Below, piece by piece: positions 31,460-44,915 of a DNA stretch of 64,000 nt. Both the position numbers and the translations under genes were made by a program. The notes beneath the pieces were generated by a model that was not told where the DNA came from, made no database searches, and saw only the letters and a list, made by a program, of their open reading frames with translations. Where the stretch lies: positions 3,968,001-4,032,000 of the forward strand of contig JAETXT010000001.1 in NCBI GenBank assembly GCA_019188255.1, given 5' to 3'. Each line of letters starts with the position of its first letter. Within the stretch, counting starts at the first letter, position 1. This stretch comes from Verticillium longisporum (taxonomy: Eukaryota > Ascomycota > Sordariomycetes > Glomerellales > Plectosphaerellaceae).

Positions 31460-33128
31460 TCACCTAATGTCCAGCTGGAATGGCTTGAATTTGCCCCCTA
31501 TCGTAGCACAACGGGGGCACTTCCTTCGAGCTCCCTGTTCTGCCATGAGGACGTCGACGCAAGCTTGACAGAGGCCGCAGATGCACTCGGTGCACGCGTA
31601 CGACTCCTTCAGCCTTGAAACGCTCTGGCAGGCAGCGCAGTAGATCTGGGTATTCTGGGAGGAATATGTCGGGGACGAATCAGAAAGCCCCCGTGACTCA
31701 ATGTGGAAATTCTCCCCGCTTTCACCACTTTCAACCGAAGGAAAGGGGTCAATGGTGTCCTGGCTGTAGGATGGCGGGGTAAGGGCTTGCTGCAGCGGGG
31801 ACGCCTGATAGCTGTTCCCACCGTGGAAATTGTGTTGCTGGAATGGTGGCATGGAAGCCCGCGGGATGGAGACGGGTGATTGCGGGACCTGATAGCTCAT
31901 CAGCCGATCTAGACTCGCATCAGACTGGAGTTGACGTACTGGTGTGCGGTCCTCATCGATGTCGCCTGCAGCAGAAGCAGCTTGGTCGGCGGCGTCGATG
32001 AGATCCTCCCAGCGCTTTCCATAATCGGCCGAAGGCTCAGCAGAAAGTGCTTTGCGGTTGTTCGGCCCCAGCCGGTCATCATTCTGGATACGACGGAGCC
32101 AGTCGTTGGCGGATCCTCGCGACTTTTGTTTCTTGTGGTACCCCTCTCGACCCCGCTTTGTGACGGATTGCTTCCTCGGGCGGCTTGGGCCAGCTGATCG
32201 TTGAATTGGAGGCAGCGTTGACGAGCGACCGGGGGGCGAGTTTGCTAGTATAGAAGGGAGTATATCGCGTGGCCTGCTGGAATTCATGGCGGGAAAGGGC
32301 TCGCTGGTGATGTCGTGAGGGGGCAAATGGATCGGGGGAAGCTCGATGGACGTTCGAGGCGGACGGCGCCCTTCGGTGTCCGAGTGCCAATCCTGCAGTG
32401 ACGGCGATGAGTACAGGTCAAGTACGGAGGATGAAGAAAACTCACAATCTCAGACTCCCATTCGGGCTCAATCTTGTGCCCATGTAGCTGCGCCAGGGCC
32501 GCCGCTGCACTCGCGGCTGGCAGCAGCGAGCCCGGCGTCACATATTCATCGTGGTTCACGTTCCGCGGGGTGCCCGGACTGCTCGAATCGTAGGCATGGC
32601 GATCGTGGAGGAAGCCTTGAAAACGGTCAATCAGGGGGAAAACCCTTGACTTGATGGGAACGCACCCGCAGGAGCTGAAGTTGCGCTGGGCTGGGGTTGT
32701 TGCTGGACACGGGTGGACGGATCGGTGCTGATCATGAGTAGAAAGCTCTCTTCGGTGGCAGGGAGCTTCTGAATGTAGTGCTCGGGATGCGCACGTCGGA
32801 TGTGCTCTTGCATCGAGCGATATCTCTTTTCCTACAAGAACGAAAGTCGGTTGTCAGCATGCACTGCAATATAGAACATCGCAGAAACGACTTCTGCATT
32901 TATAGCATCCTGGCCCAGTTTGCACGCCGGGTAGCGACAGTTGGAGTTCGAGCGAAGTCGTGCCGTAGTGGATTGATCGGGGGCTTCGGGGTGCAGGTCG
33001 GGCGGGACACTCACTCCGATACAGCGTTTCCTACAGCTAGAGCCATCTTGGTTTCTTAGAGGGCAGACAACCTCATTGTTGGAATCGGCAATCGAGAACT
33101 GCGAAGTCAGAGAAGATCTGGGCGGCAT
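31460..33128 (-). CDS. Fungal zinc-binding protein: C2H2-like finger plus C-terminal RING-like cluster
   Basis: Four exons: 33128-33015, 32831-32666, 32615-32446 and 32392-31460; 460 residues, phases agree. The N-terminal module spans the first splice: CPLRNQDGSSC and RKRC, then EKRYRSMQEHIRRAHPEHYI, an atypical C2H2-like finger with His-x4-His. The middle is disordered, Pro/Ser-rich, with IELPPIHLPPHDITSEPFPAM and a basic QSVTKRGREGYHKKQKSRG patch that may act as a nuclear signal. The C terminus has Cys pairs CAAC, CTEC, CGLCQAC and KCPRC in about 55 residues, a RING-like arrangement, ending FKPFQLDIR. The start MPPRSSLTSQFSIADSNNE is chosen because upstream frame extension begins only at a GTG. 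The role (ubiquitin ligase or transcription regulator) is unknown. Confidence 0.83.
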
Positions 33129-36100
33129 TTTGACCCCACCATGCGCTGGTGCTGGCGGCACAGGCGCTGGTATCGATACTGAGCGGGGTGACAGGGCGAT
33201 AAGTCTATCGGTCGTGGGATCTGGCGAGGGGAGCTCTCAATTGAAATGGGGTCGGGCTGGACAGTGCTGTGCATATGGCGGCCAGACGAAGCTGCGACGG
33301 ATGATGGCGACTCTGGGTGAGAAAGCTGGAAGGTCGATATGAACTGCGAGGAGCTCTCAGAAGCTCCCCGTGACGATGCTGAGGGTGATACGGCAAGTGT
33401 TTCGGAGCTGTGATGTAGTGGAGGGAGGGAAGATCAGGAAGAGAGGAGAGAAAGACAGGTCCTGGTTTCTGGTGCCCAAGAGGAGCAACTGGCAAGCGAC
33501 CGAAAGCAGTAAGAGGCGGAATGGGCTGGGTCCTGGTCCTCTGGGGCCCGGGGGTAGCAAGAAGACGAGGTGACAAGGCACTGGAGCGAGAGAGAGGCAA
33601 GGAGGGGAGTCGAGGGGGAGCATGAGGAGAGGGGAGGGGGGTGTGATCCGGAGCTGGTGGGGACGGGAGCAAGGAGGGATGGACGTAGTTTCTCGGTACG
33701 GAGGCGACGCTAGGTATCGATCCAGCTCTCCCCTATAACACCCGGTGGCCGGTCCTGGACAAGTACAAAGGCGGTCGAGGGGTGTCCAACTCAAACCCGT
33801 TCGGAGCTGGAGGGCCGTCATGGGGGTGTCAGTCGAGTGTCTCCAGTGTCGAGGTGAATGGGGCCAGTATCTTTTCGGGTTGTAGCCAGCGACGCAAGCT
33901 CGTCTTCGGAAAGTCTGACGGGCAATCGAAGTTTATGCCAGGGCGGACCATAACGGCAGGTCTGCAACCTATTTCGGTCCGCATTTTGCAGTCCACTGGG
34001 AGGTGGGTGATACGACGATAAAGCTCGAGCTTGATGGAGCTCCATGAAGCTGTCCAGGTACCACACTGTTATCGCACCTCAGGATGGGGGGTTGATCTGC
34101 AGTCAGCGCGACACAGCGTCCGCATGCGACTTCATGCCAGCCAAAGAGTCGGGAACAGCAACACCAGCTTGGGGTCATATCCTTCTATGACACGCTCACC
34201 CGTCGAAAAGGCCAACCTCAAACCGGGCAGAACTCGGACAAAATGTTCACCGGCCATCGCGATACAGAGAAAAAAAATCCTGTCATGCTCGAGCCAAGAA
34301 GACTTGCCATGCCCAAATCACTTTGCCCGAGTTGCGCTGCCCGGTTATGGATCTGACAGCTGGCTGGCGTGCAGGCGATCCGCTGAGACCCTAGTGCGTG
34401 GTACAAGGGCGTCCCCAGCTCCGGGCTGGCTTCTGTGAGGTGTGCTGGAACCAGGAGGGCGCGAAGCGGTTCCCAGGTCCTGCCACCCAATCGAGTCATT
34501 GGCTTTCATGGACAAAGGTCAGCTGGTCCAAGCAATACTCGTTAGTCGGCGCGAGCTGGCCAAAGCTCTCCAGCAAGCTTGCTTCCTGACCTGGACCCCC
34601 AATGCGCCGCCTCCTGCACGGCATGTATCGACCGCCGCTTCTGTGTACTTGGCTCGATGCTCGTGTCACAGTGTTTGCTTGGTTGGTGTTCCGTCGGCCC
34701 TATCGGCACTGCCGAAGAGTCGAAGCCTCGAGTTCCAAGACACTTAGTAGGTGTCGCGAGTCGTCAATCAGGCCATCCATAACCTATTCCGTTGTGTTGG
34801 TTCTTTTTTCCCTTATGGTTGCCATTGTCGTTCCGTGGCGTCCAGGTCGCCACAAACAAACAGCGCCGCCGTCGAACCTGGGCCGCAAACTCGGATTCTG
34901 TTAAACGGCAGCCGGGGATTCGTGGTTGCAGGAGGATGAGGGCCTGTGGAGCCGAGCAGGGAGAGACGACCCAGGCGGTTCGGCAAAAGGACGGCCGAGG
35001 CAGCTGACACGGTGATACCATTGGCCTGTGGGTGGTGGAGAGCCTTTGGCGATTGGCGACCCAAATGACTCGATTCGACAGTCCGTCCTTTGTCCATTTT
35101 CTGGCGTCCTCCATTTGGGGTCTGGTTGCTGCACGGAGCAGATTCAGATGCGGGATCAGGAGCAGAAGCAGAAACAGAAACAGACTAAGTAGTGTCCATA
35201 GCAATCGAACCGGGGCGTGGCTCGAGAGGTAAGAGCGGATGAAAAGGCAAGGACAAGACAAGTCTGGCACCGGAAGTCGACACCAGGGGGGGAAGGTCCC
35301 TGTGCGAGCCCACTGCATGTGCCAGTCCAGGTGCAGGCTGCAGCTTGCAGATTTTTGCTGGGCAGTCACGAAGGGGAAGAAAAAAATAAGAGCTGCTAAC
35401 GAATTCCAGGTCTCGTGATGAAGGCTGTTTCGGTCATAATCGGAACGCTCCTGGTCTCTTGATGTCTCCTGCGCTCCCCTTTGCCGTGGCATGAATCCTC
35501 TGGCAGGTGTGACAGGCGCGCTCTCACCACACGACGGGCAGGACAGTTGAGTCGCTTGGTAGCACCTGACATTCCCGCTCGATGCGCGAGCGGCTGCATC
35601 AAGCTCCCTGGCTGTAACTTCTGTGTCTTCCTACCACCTGTACCTTCCGTCCGCCTTCCATACCTTATCCACAGCGGGGTTCGGGGTTTCTTCAGCACGT
35701 CATCCCCATTTTCGCCCCCCCGCCTGGCAAGTGGCAGGCCAGGTCTGGTTGGGTCCCCCCCTCCCCTCCAGCTCTCTCTTCTGCCCACTCTTCTCTGGAG
35801 CTCCAGGGCAGCTTAATCGTGCTCCTGGAGCTCTTATCGATCTACACCCCCCCCCCGGAGCAACATTCGTCCAAAGCAAAGGCGAGAGAGAGAAGAAAAA
35901 AGTCCAAGCGCCCATCCATCCGAACCATTCCCTCCAGGCAAAACCACACCCCAAACCCATCCAAGCATGACTTGCAATTTACTCTGCCACATGCCTCAGT
36001 CACCGAACCGCGCGCCCTTCACCGTCTTTTGGAGTCGGTCGGATCCCCTCCCCCGTCCTCGAATAACCGCGCGAAATCAATCATCCGCTGGCCCCCTTGA

Positions 36101-36913
36101 CGAGCCAGCCCCCCCGTTTGCGCTCCTTTCCAGACGACCAATCGCAACCTCTCCCCCAGCCACTTGTGATGGGCCAGGGGGTGCTCGTCTTTTCTTTCCC
36201 CCGTTCCCCAGAGGTAATCACAACGAGGGGTTGTCCCTTGGCTCGAGAGCCATCGACCCCTCGCTCCAATGTCAAGGGTGCAGTGACATCACCCCGCCTA
36301 TGGGCTCATGCAAGTGCTCGCACGCGCGCTCAGGCTCGCATCTCACGTTCCCCTTGCCCATGCCTTGCCTCGTGGGGGGCTCAATCTCCATCGATCGGCT
36401 GTGATGACCGTCGTTGAGCATGATCATGACCGTGATCGTAGTAACCTCAGCCTTGTCGCGAACGGACAATTTCCCATCACTTGTGTTTATTCACCCATGT
36501 GCTTTTCATCAAATGTCGAGATTCGGCCTCGGGTATCTGTTCTCACGACTCTATCACATCCTGCTTTCGCTTTGTAGTACAAAAATTCCTCTACCCAAAC
36601 CACTTGACCGCCACAACCAACATCACAGCTTAGCACGTTTCCAAGCGCTGCCATCTACCATCCAATGTACCGAGTAGCAGGCAGAGTCCCTGCGGACCAT
36701 CCACCGGCGCATACACCGCAACCTCACCCTGCCTCAACCAGTCGCCTAGGCTAAGGCAACGTCCACGTGCGGAACATGAGGCCGTCGCTGAAACCCCTCT
36801 GTGTCATGGCCCAACGGCCCAAGCGACAGCGATGGCAGACACCGCTCCTTTCGTCTGATCTCGTTTATGGCCCCTCATGCCCCGATTTTACGTAGTGACG
36901 CAGCAATTTCCTC
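33129..36913. other. Long intergenic region, no gene seen
   Basis: About 3.8 kb. The right half (35.4-36.7 kb) is rich in CT tracts and a run of C around 35845, typical of fungal promoters or long 5' UTRs, although both neighbouring genes are transcribed leftward. Many overlapping frames of 60-240 codons occur on both strands, none with a recognisable motif or consistent splice sites. A gene made of very short exons cannot be excluded. Confidence 0.4.
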
Positions 36914-39900
36914 CTAGGCATCGTCTATCTGCGTACCGTCCTCGTCATACTCAACGTCGTCGAGTACTACGCTCTGGCCGTCGGCCGAGCACTTCTTTGC
37001 CACTATGCCTTTGACGAGTCCGGAATCTGGCCGTAGGATCGCGTACATTGACGACATCACTGCAACAGGACCTGCTGGACCCTCCGTACGAGACGATGCC
37101 TTGATCCACGCCAACTGTCGTCCAGCGATATTCCAGACAAAGGAACTCGAGGACCTGTGGTACTCCTTGAATGTCATCGACGCCTTGAGGAGTGCCCAGG
37201 TATCAAACGGCGGGGCAGACGAGCCAGCAGCCAGGTATATCGTCAATCGCTCGTTTCCTGAGGCACTCTCAGGCACTTTGATGGACTGCCACTGGTTGTG
37301 TATCGCCTGTACCGCCTCAGTGTATTTACCCCCGGCTTTGGGAATATTGCTCCACTGCTGCCTGATATTTCTGACTTCAGCTGTGAGGTAATCATTGATC
37401 ACCTTGAAGCTAGACGGCTCTGCCTTCTTCGCACCCAAGGACATCGAAGTCTTCATGAGCCTTTCAAAGTCGTCAAACGGCCCCAAGAGGTCCTTATCAA
37501 AGGTGACAGCCTCAGTACCGAGCAGGCTGTTGAAAGCCTCCATCTCTTGATCGACCAGAGGTAGAGCCACACGGAACTTGAGATAGTCCAGAACATGTTC
37601 CTCGTCAAGTTCCCCATGCTTCAAGGACCTTTGGTTGTGATTGACACCAGTCTCAGTCTTGTAACGTGGTTCGGGGAGGTCCTGGAACCCATTTTTAAGC
37701 AGTCCTTTGCAGAAGCGAACCCACTGGTCCCGACCAAAGACAATGCCTTGCTTGGCCTGGTCGACTAGGTTGCCCACAAGATGCGAAAGTGCAACGGCAT
37801 CGCTGTTGTCGATTCCCTTGTAATCATAGCACAGTCTTTCTTTGTAGGCCGTGCAGATGCCGAGGAACTGTTCTTTCATGTTGAATGTGAAGCTCCCGTA
37901 CATAAACTCAGCCACAGCCCGGTCCATGTTGCTAGAATTATTCTGCACCAGATCTTGAAATGTTCCCTTGCGCTTCTCGAGGTAGCCAAGCGCGAACAAG
38001 TCCGGAACAACAGGGTATTCGACGTTTTGAAAGCTGTTGACAATCGCTGGATCCCAACAAACCCAGGCCTGGTCGCCGTCGTAGTCTCCGCCTGAAAGTA
38101 AATCAGCCAGGGGACTATCACCCTTGGTTGAAAATACAATAACGTCTTTCAGATGGCGAAGCTCCGGTTTGAAGACTGCCCTAACACGCTGGATATCACT
38201 GGGGAAATGGGCCGGCGCTCTTGCCACCAGGACGTCCATCCGATGGAGAAGCGTATCAGAAAACTGTTCGTCGGGGTCCGTGAATTTCGTCGAAAATCCT
38301 AGATGAATCTCTCCTTCTTCGAGAATACCTTTAAAGTCAACGACCATTTTAGCGTATGTGGAGCATCCAACTTTGATATTCATCTTGGATTTCAGCAGTT
38401 CGCACTTGCGAAACGCCATTTTATACGACACCTCTCGGAGAAATGAGAGTTTCTTGGGCTGGAATCCAGCATCGAGCAGCATGTTGACCCGTTCAGCCTC
38501 GTTGTCGGGCAGTCCGGCAAGGAAGCGAATATTTTGGTCTCTTAGGCGGTCATTACGGTAGCCCTGGAAGAAGTTTTCGTGGATCCATTGTCGAAACTGT
38601 ACTGGATCGTTCATGGATGAGCGCTGGCGTGCAAGCTCTTCTTTCAGGGTCGTCCGCAGGCATTCTGCTATAGCGTTGCGCATCCGGTGTTTGTCTGTTC
38701 CTCGCTTGACGTCTCCATTGACGAGCACTGGGATGAACTGCATGTTCAGATTGGCAGCCTTGAGCGGCCGAGCCTCCGTCTTGACTTCGAAGGTACGGTG
38801 ATCCTCGTCCCGAAAGTCGCACTCCCATTTGCGTTGCGACGGATATGTTTCGATCTTGAAATCATCTTTGTTTTCAGGGTCGGTGCCGACGATCCAGACT
38901 CCTTTGGCGCTTCCGAAGCGCCCTTGATAGGCGCTAGGCGTGTCGGTCAGGCCCAGATACTCGGCTATGGCTTTCGCTGCTTTGGGTGACATTTCAGCAA
39001 CGCCATCGTTCATGACTTTTCCCGACTTTGAACATATGTCCTCCGCATGGTGAATTATCTGGCCAGGCTCAAAAATAATGGTTGGGTAGGTTCGGCTAAG
39101 ACCTATCCATTGTTAGGCCTGTGTGTAAGATTCCTGAGGTATTCACTTACTCAAGGCTAGACGAGAGAATAGCTTCAACGATGGCTGAGCCGCATTGGCT
39201 CTGATGGCAATTGCCCACTCCAGCATTTCAGTCAACTTCATTTTCGTTCTTTCGTTGACCTTTTTGGCGTCTGCTTTTGCAGGTATGCGGTTGCTTGGAC
39301 TAAAGGAGTGACCGTCCTCGGCAAAGCAACAGACACGACATTGTTTGAGTCTGGTTTTCGTCGTGGGTTTTCCTTCCCAGGCCGCGAGGCCCTGAGCTAA
39401 GCCAGCAGTGACCTTGTCAACATCTCTCGTGAAGAAAGCAGCCCACTGTCTGCCCGCCAAAAAATGCTTCTCAGTTGTTAGCCACTTGATGGTTGTGTCG
39501 GTAGCGCCGTTGAGGCGTTTGATTTGAGGGGGAACTCCTGTGGCAGTGAATGACGGAAAATTCATCTCCAGAAACCGGTCTGAGCCGAATCGACGACCTA
39601 GGCGATGTCCCAAATCAAGCTTCAGTGGTTGAAGTGAAACATTGAAGAGAGGACCTGTGGGAGTCGTATTCCAGGATAAATCAATGGAAAGACAGACGGC
39701 CCTGCTCTTTGGCCCTTCAAAATTGCCATTGCCAGCGGTCCACGTTGCGTCAGGGCAAGGTTCGGGGAATGCCTTGCCTTGAAACGACAAGTGCTTGTAC
39801 AGCTCAGTTCGTAGAGTGTGTTGATCAACCCAACGGTCACTGTAGCATAAACCAGTCAAATGTTCCAGGCCAACACCACAATGCAAAGCAATCCGGGTTA

Positions 39901-41068
39901 CCTCCCAGCAGACAGCCAAAGGCGCTTGATTAAGGAACTTGGGCAGTCTGGGCCACACTTTTCTCAGCCTCTCCTTGAGATCAAAAAGCGATTCTGGACC
40001 GGTGGTTTCCGAGTTCTGAAAATCGTCCTCTGCGACCAGCCTGTGCTGGTTTACAACATGGTCCTCGCGGTGATGCTTTGATAATGATTTGTCGAGTGGT
40101 GCAAGGCTCTCCTCATGTTTCGAGAGTGAGTCTTGCAGAAGTTTGACAGCATCCGAAGCTGCATCGTATTGTCTCGAAGAGCATTGTAGGCTCGGTAAAG
40201 AATCACCCCGTATTCTTTCCTGACTGCTTGCCTCGACCGTTGACTGGCTGCCTTGAAGAGCATTATCATCCTCTCGTGGTCGTGAGAAGACGCTGGAAGT
40301 GAGTGTTGTATTGCTTGTGTTTGCGGATCTGTCGTAGAAATTGCGAGACGACTTCTGAGGCTGATGAAAGGACAATGGGGCCCTGGAGGCAGTCACTCTA
40401 TCGACAGAGGCTTCAAAGGGAGAAGTGACTGTTCTGATTCGGACGGGCACCTCGTCAAGTGCGTCTGCATCTCCTTCCCGCTGTCGGAATCTCTTGCATT
40501 CCCTATTTGGTGCTTCAGGGTAGGCTCCACCAGAGTTTCTCTTGTACGGCCTCCCTCCTGCATCGGTCGCCGCTTTGTGAATAGTGCCGAAAGAGCGATC
40601 AAGCGGTCCGTGAATTTTCCAGGCTTGAGACAGGAGGTCGTAGAGGGTCGTCTGCAGAAACTTGGTCTCCGTATTCGGACCAACATGAGCGGTAGAAGGC
40701 TCCTGCGGCAGTGAAAGCGTCCCTGGGAAGGCGCCACGTTCGTGCAGCCAAGTGTTGGAGGGGTTGGCGGCACACCTGTGTAGTTGATCCAGGATTCCTT
40801 GGAGGACAGTCCGTTCCTTGAAATACAGATAGCGCAAGCGCTCCTGGATCTTCCCTACACGTTCAGCCTGGGGGTCAGAATTTGCATTTGTCCGGCGCTC
40901 GCGGGCTGTCAGTTTGGAGTCTGAGGCATGAATACCCAGGGGATATTGTCCATTGAGGTTGCTCAAGAAGACGCGGAAATCATCAGGCCTCTTCTTCGCA
41001 GGTGTTTGTTCTTTCGGGCGATGGACGCCCGCCATGGATGCTGATACAAGGTAGCGATATTGGGACAA
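36914..41068 (-). CDS. RNA-dependent RNA polymerase (QDE-1/SAD-1 family)
   Basis: Cellular RdRP of RNA silencing that makes double-stranded RNA from aberrant transcripts for Dicer. Exon 1 is 41068-39151, a 48-bp GTAAGT...GATAG intron joins LFSRLAL to SLSRTYPT, and exon 2 is 39102-36914; about 1368 residues. The catalytic DbDGD loop is intact as GGDYDGDQAW (Asp979, Asp981, Asp983). Flanking RdRP-family segments include GRFGSAKGVWIVG, CSTYAKMVVDFKGIL, RVRAVFKPELRHLKDVIVFS and SHLVGNLVDQAKQGIVF. The first ~350 residues are poorly conserved and Ser-rich. The ATG at 41035 (MAGVHRPKEQ) is an equally possible start. The tail is acidic (VEYDEDGTQIDDA). Which of the fungal clades (quelling QDE-1 or meiotic-silencing SAD-1) it belongs to needs a tree; the motif GGDYDGD...WVCWDP makes me lean to SAD-1. 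Confidence 0.95.
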
Positions 41069-42617
41069 AACAGCGAGTGAAGCAACAAGCGCTCAGCATT
41101 GGCCCAGGCTCAGATGATGGTCACCTGGGCTCACCAAGAGTATTGAAAGTGCGGTGTTGCTGAGCCAGACTTTGGGCAAAAAGCCCTCACAGCAGATGGA
41201 TGTAAAGCCAAAACAATTCCAAGCCAGAGACATGCGGCCGAGCGGATGGGCTCCAGCTGTAACGAGAAGCAGCGAGAGCTGGAGTGCGGATGTGATGGTT
41301 GAGGGTAGCTGAGGGGGAGGATGATAGTGGTGGAGGCAAGACGCGGGGCGGACCGCTGTTTAGCATGGCAAGTGGGCGTGGGGGCGCAACCGCCTTCCCG
41401 TTTAGCGACGCGACCCCTGGCCCCGGGTGAATGCCTTCCTCCTTCCAGCCCTGTCTGCCCTGCCTACAACCTGTCTGCCTTGTCCTGCTCGGACTGATCT
41501 GGAATCAACCATGCAGCATCATGTTAGACAAGGTCATAAAATTTTTGTGTAGAACTTAAAACTGAGGGCGCGATGGCCAGTTACGCCGACATCTTGAATC
41601 AAACTGTCTCACAATAAGGATCATGGCAGCTGTTGCGCGACCCACTCGATTGGGCTTGTTAGGTCGCCATCCACCTTATTTCCCTTGTTTGCTTTCGAGG
41701 CGTGGAACATGGCGGTCCAACAACAGCTACAAACCTGGACATCTCACAGAGAGTAGCCTGCCAACCAGCGTTGTTGCCGTTAGCCAGTCTACAGCCTCCC
41801 AAGAAGACGGGCAGCGACAGATGATGAGCTGTCAGGTGTGGACAAATGCTTGAGATGACTGGCTGTTTCCATTGACAGTCCTCATTCGATGGATTGAGGG
41901 CAATTTTGCGGGGACTTGGCCTCGTTGTACGTTGGACAGTGGTCCCAGTAACAGCATCGTTTCCCACCACCACCGTGGCGGGGAAAGTCAACTTGAGCTT
42001 GTGTACATGTAGTCTGTGGCGAAGTCGGATATCAAAGTGCTGAAGCTCATGTGCGAAAATACCCTTGCTGGATCTATTCAACGGGTGGCCATGCCCCTAT
42101 TAATTGCCAGATGCAGCCAGGATGACACTTTCAAAGGGTCGTCGTAATTTTAGTGCTTCCTCTTGCTTCTTTAACCATTTCACGCTCGGATTGACCATGC
42201 AAGAGGGTTGGAGAAATCTGATGAGGCTGACTCCTTAACCTAGAGACTACAGTGACAAGTCGTAAGACACGGATAGCTACCAATTGGGTCAATAAGGAAT
42301 CATGAAAGGTCTGGCGTCGTATTTTAGATGGCTGCGAAATATCATTCCCTCAGATGAAGCGCCTCTCACAAAGCCACCGATCAGCCGAGAGAGAACTGGC
42401 CAGCCAAGCCTCCAAACCACTGCCTCGCCCAGCACACAGCGCACGAACCATTAACCCAAACGGTGGTGGTATCAACGAACCAAATCATGATTCGGGCGCA
42501 ATGCCCGCCTCCCCCTCCACTCCTCCCGAATGCAGAGAACCTCCCATGCTACCTCAATCCTCGACAAAAAACCCAGAGAACAACAACAGGCAAGACCGAA
42601 AACGCAGATAGCCCCCC
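41069..42617. other. Intergenic, promoter of the RdRP
   Basis: Between the RdRP start and the 3' end of the penta-EF-hand gene. Frames at 41623-41853 (+), 41659-42081 (-) and 42354-42611 (+) are short and unrecognised. I see nothing else. Confidence 0.45.
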
Positions 42618-43644
42618 CTACTTCAGCTGCTTCAGGATCTCGGATAAGAAATCCTCAAAGCTGAGGGTGATGTAGCCGTCGCGGTCGTCGTCGTACTTCT
42701 TGAAGACGTCGGTCATGCGCTTGAGGCTGATGCATGCCTGGACAAAGAGGTCGAAGCTCATGACGCCCTCGCCGCGCTTGTCGTAGGTGCGGAAGAGCAG
42801 CTCGACGAAGCCGGGGCTGAGGCGGTAGCGGAAGGCGACGAGGGCGTTGTTGAACTCGTCGAGGGAGATGTTGCCGGAACGGTCGGCGTCGAAGCGGTCG
42901 AAGAGGGTGCGCCAGGAGGCGAGGAAGGACCAGAGGCCGCAGAACTCGGCGAAGCCAATGGTGCCGCTGCGGTCCGAGTCGAACATGCGGATCATCATGC
43001 GGATGGTGTGGGGGTCAAAGGGGACCAGTCGCCGTTGACGAGGGCGGCAGAGAGCTCGCGCTCAGAGAGCTGGCCGGTGCCGTCCTTGTCGACGGCGCGG
43101 AAGAGGGGGAGGAGTGTCGGATCGGCGCCGTCGGCGGTCATGTCAGGCTGCGGCGAGGGAGGGGGCCGCGAGGGGGCTTCGGGGCGCGCGTGATGGATGG
43201 GACGGGGTTGGTTCGTGGGGGGGGGGAGGTGGCGCCGAAGCCGTGGGAGGGTGCCGCCGAGGAGCCGGAGGGCTGGCGGTGAGGGTCGACGCGCCTGGGG
43301 TCCTCGCGCCGAGGATCATCGGACGGGCGAGGGGGTGCGGGCTGAGGCTTGCTGTCGTAGCGGGATGGGTAGTGAGACGAGGCGCTCGAGTCGTGGCGCT
43401 GGGGATGGGGGTGGGATGCCGTAGTGGGCGAGGGACGAGGAGGAGCGCCGCCCTTCTATTGATATTGTTAGTATTTCTCCAGGCCGTGTAGAGCATCGGG
43501 ATTGCGATGGTGGACGTACGTGTTCGGGCTCTGCAAACCTGTGCGCGATTGCTGGTCAGCTTCGAGGATTCTTTGGCGGGGTAACGTGCCGCGAGTGACT
43601 TACCTGGGCAGCTCGTCAGGGTTATAAGGTCTGTTATAGGCCAT
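42618..43644 (-). CDS. PEF1: Penta-EF-hand calcium-binding protein (Pef1/ALG-2 type), frame-broken twice
   Basis: Calcium sensor of the calpain small subunit/ALG-2/Pef1 family, which binds membranes and partner proteins on calcium rise. Exons are 43644-43604, 43538-43520 and 43455-42618, introns GT-AG. The N terminus MAYNRPYNPDELPRF is followed by a disordered Pro/Ser/His-rich region, then five EF-hands: DKDGTGQLSERE, DSDRSGTIGFAE, DADRSGNISLDE, a degenerate DKRGEGVMSFDL and DDDRDGYITLSFED. Two single-base losses interrupt the frame: in a run of ten G on the + strand (43217-43226) in the Pro-rich linker, and at a G4 (43020-43023) between EF1 and EF2 (GDWSP / FDPHTIR). Adding one base at each gives 300 codons exactly, so both look like homopolymer miscounts rather than decay. 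Confidence 0.87.
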
Positions 43645-44915
43645 TGTGGACAATCACTTTGGTTTGACAGCTAGGTGTAGATGTTGATGGGAAAGAAGGA
43701 TAACAAAAAGAAAAGGAGCGACACGAGAACAAGTGATTGAGGCTCTGGCTTTGAAGGCTGTCGCAAGCTGAAGGGCAGAAAGCGAACAGTGGACGAGTGG
43801 TCGGGTAGGAAGAGCCGCAGTGCGAGCTTGGCCTTGGCCTTGTCGGAGCCCGGTGGAAAAAGTGGGGCAACAGCGGGGAGGGGAAAGCGAGGTCCCTGCG
43901 CTAACACGCTCTGGCGGCAAGGCAGTATGCGGGTGGCCCACCCAGCTTTTAAGGGGTCTAAGGTCAGGGGCACAATGTCTAAGATACCTACCTAGGTACC
44001 TGTATGGGTGCCTAACTTTTTGGGTTCACAGGTAACAACAACCCTCTGAAAGGCAGTCACAAAACCGGGACTGGTTGAGGGAACTCAGATTTTGGCCATG
44101 CTGATCCCAGCTTGGCGTGGAAGGCAAGGGCATGGCATTTTCGTCAGCAAGCGGGCTCCGCCACCGTCGCCATCCCGAGCTTTACATGGCACCCGATGCG
44201 AGGTTCGACAGGGCATACGCGGCCAGTTCGTTGAAGTCCCGTACCCAGGTAGGGTGCCCCCTTTCTAGGCTTCCACCACTGTATCTACCGACTCGGGCCT
44301 ATCAGAGTGGATGCCCGGTAGACGAGGCCTGTGTTCAGCGCAGCATAATCCAATGATGCAACCCATCATTCGAGCAAACTTTCAAAAACACAGCACGGCG
44401 TGGAGGCAGCCACCAGAGAGTCTGTCCCACAGATCCACGGCAGACCTTATGCGACACGGTTGAGAATGCATTCGCACTGGTCACACCTATAGCCTCATAG
44501 CGTATGGATGATGGTTATCAGTGCAACAGGAGCCTGCGGCGACAGGTCGATCAGCTTGTCAGAATTACAAGGGGGCTTGCCCACCTTTGGGAGGTCCTCG
44601 CTCATGTCCCACGCCCCTGCTCCATGCGCCATGTCATGTTCCTCTGTGTTCCCTGTTGTTTTTGCGACCAGTATCAAACTAGGAGAATTGGCGCAACAGC
44701 TTTTTGTCTAGGATGGAAGAGGCTCCGTTGGGAATTGATGTAATAGTCAAAAGCCGACCTCTAGTCCTTTTAATGCAGTGGCTGTAGGTTAGGTATGTGA
44801 CTTAGGGTCCGATACTGAGGTAGTATAGACTAAGGTACAAGGGAGTTATAAAGGATGTAAACACGCTGTTTCAAAGAAACTTGACTGATTCACGCCGTGG
44901 TAAGCCTCCCAGCAC
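43645..44915. other. Intergenic, no gene seen
   Basis: Promoter side of the penta-EF-hand gene (43.6-44.1 kb) and 3' side of the membrane protein. It contains a TACCTACCTAGGTACCT palindromic stretch at 43985-44001. No supported coding frame. Confidence 0.5.
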
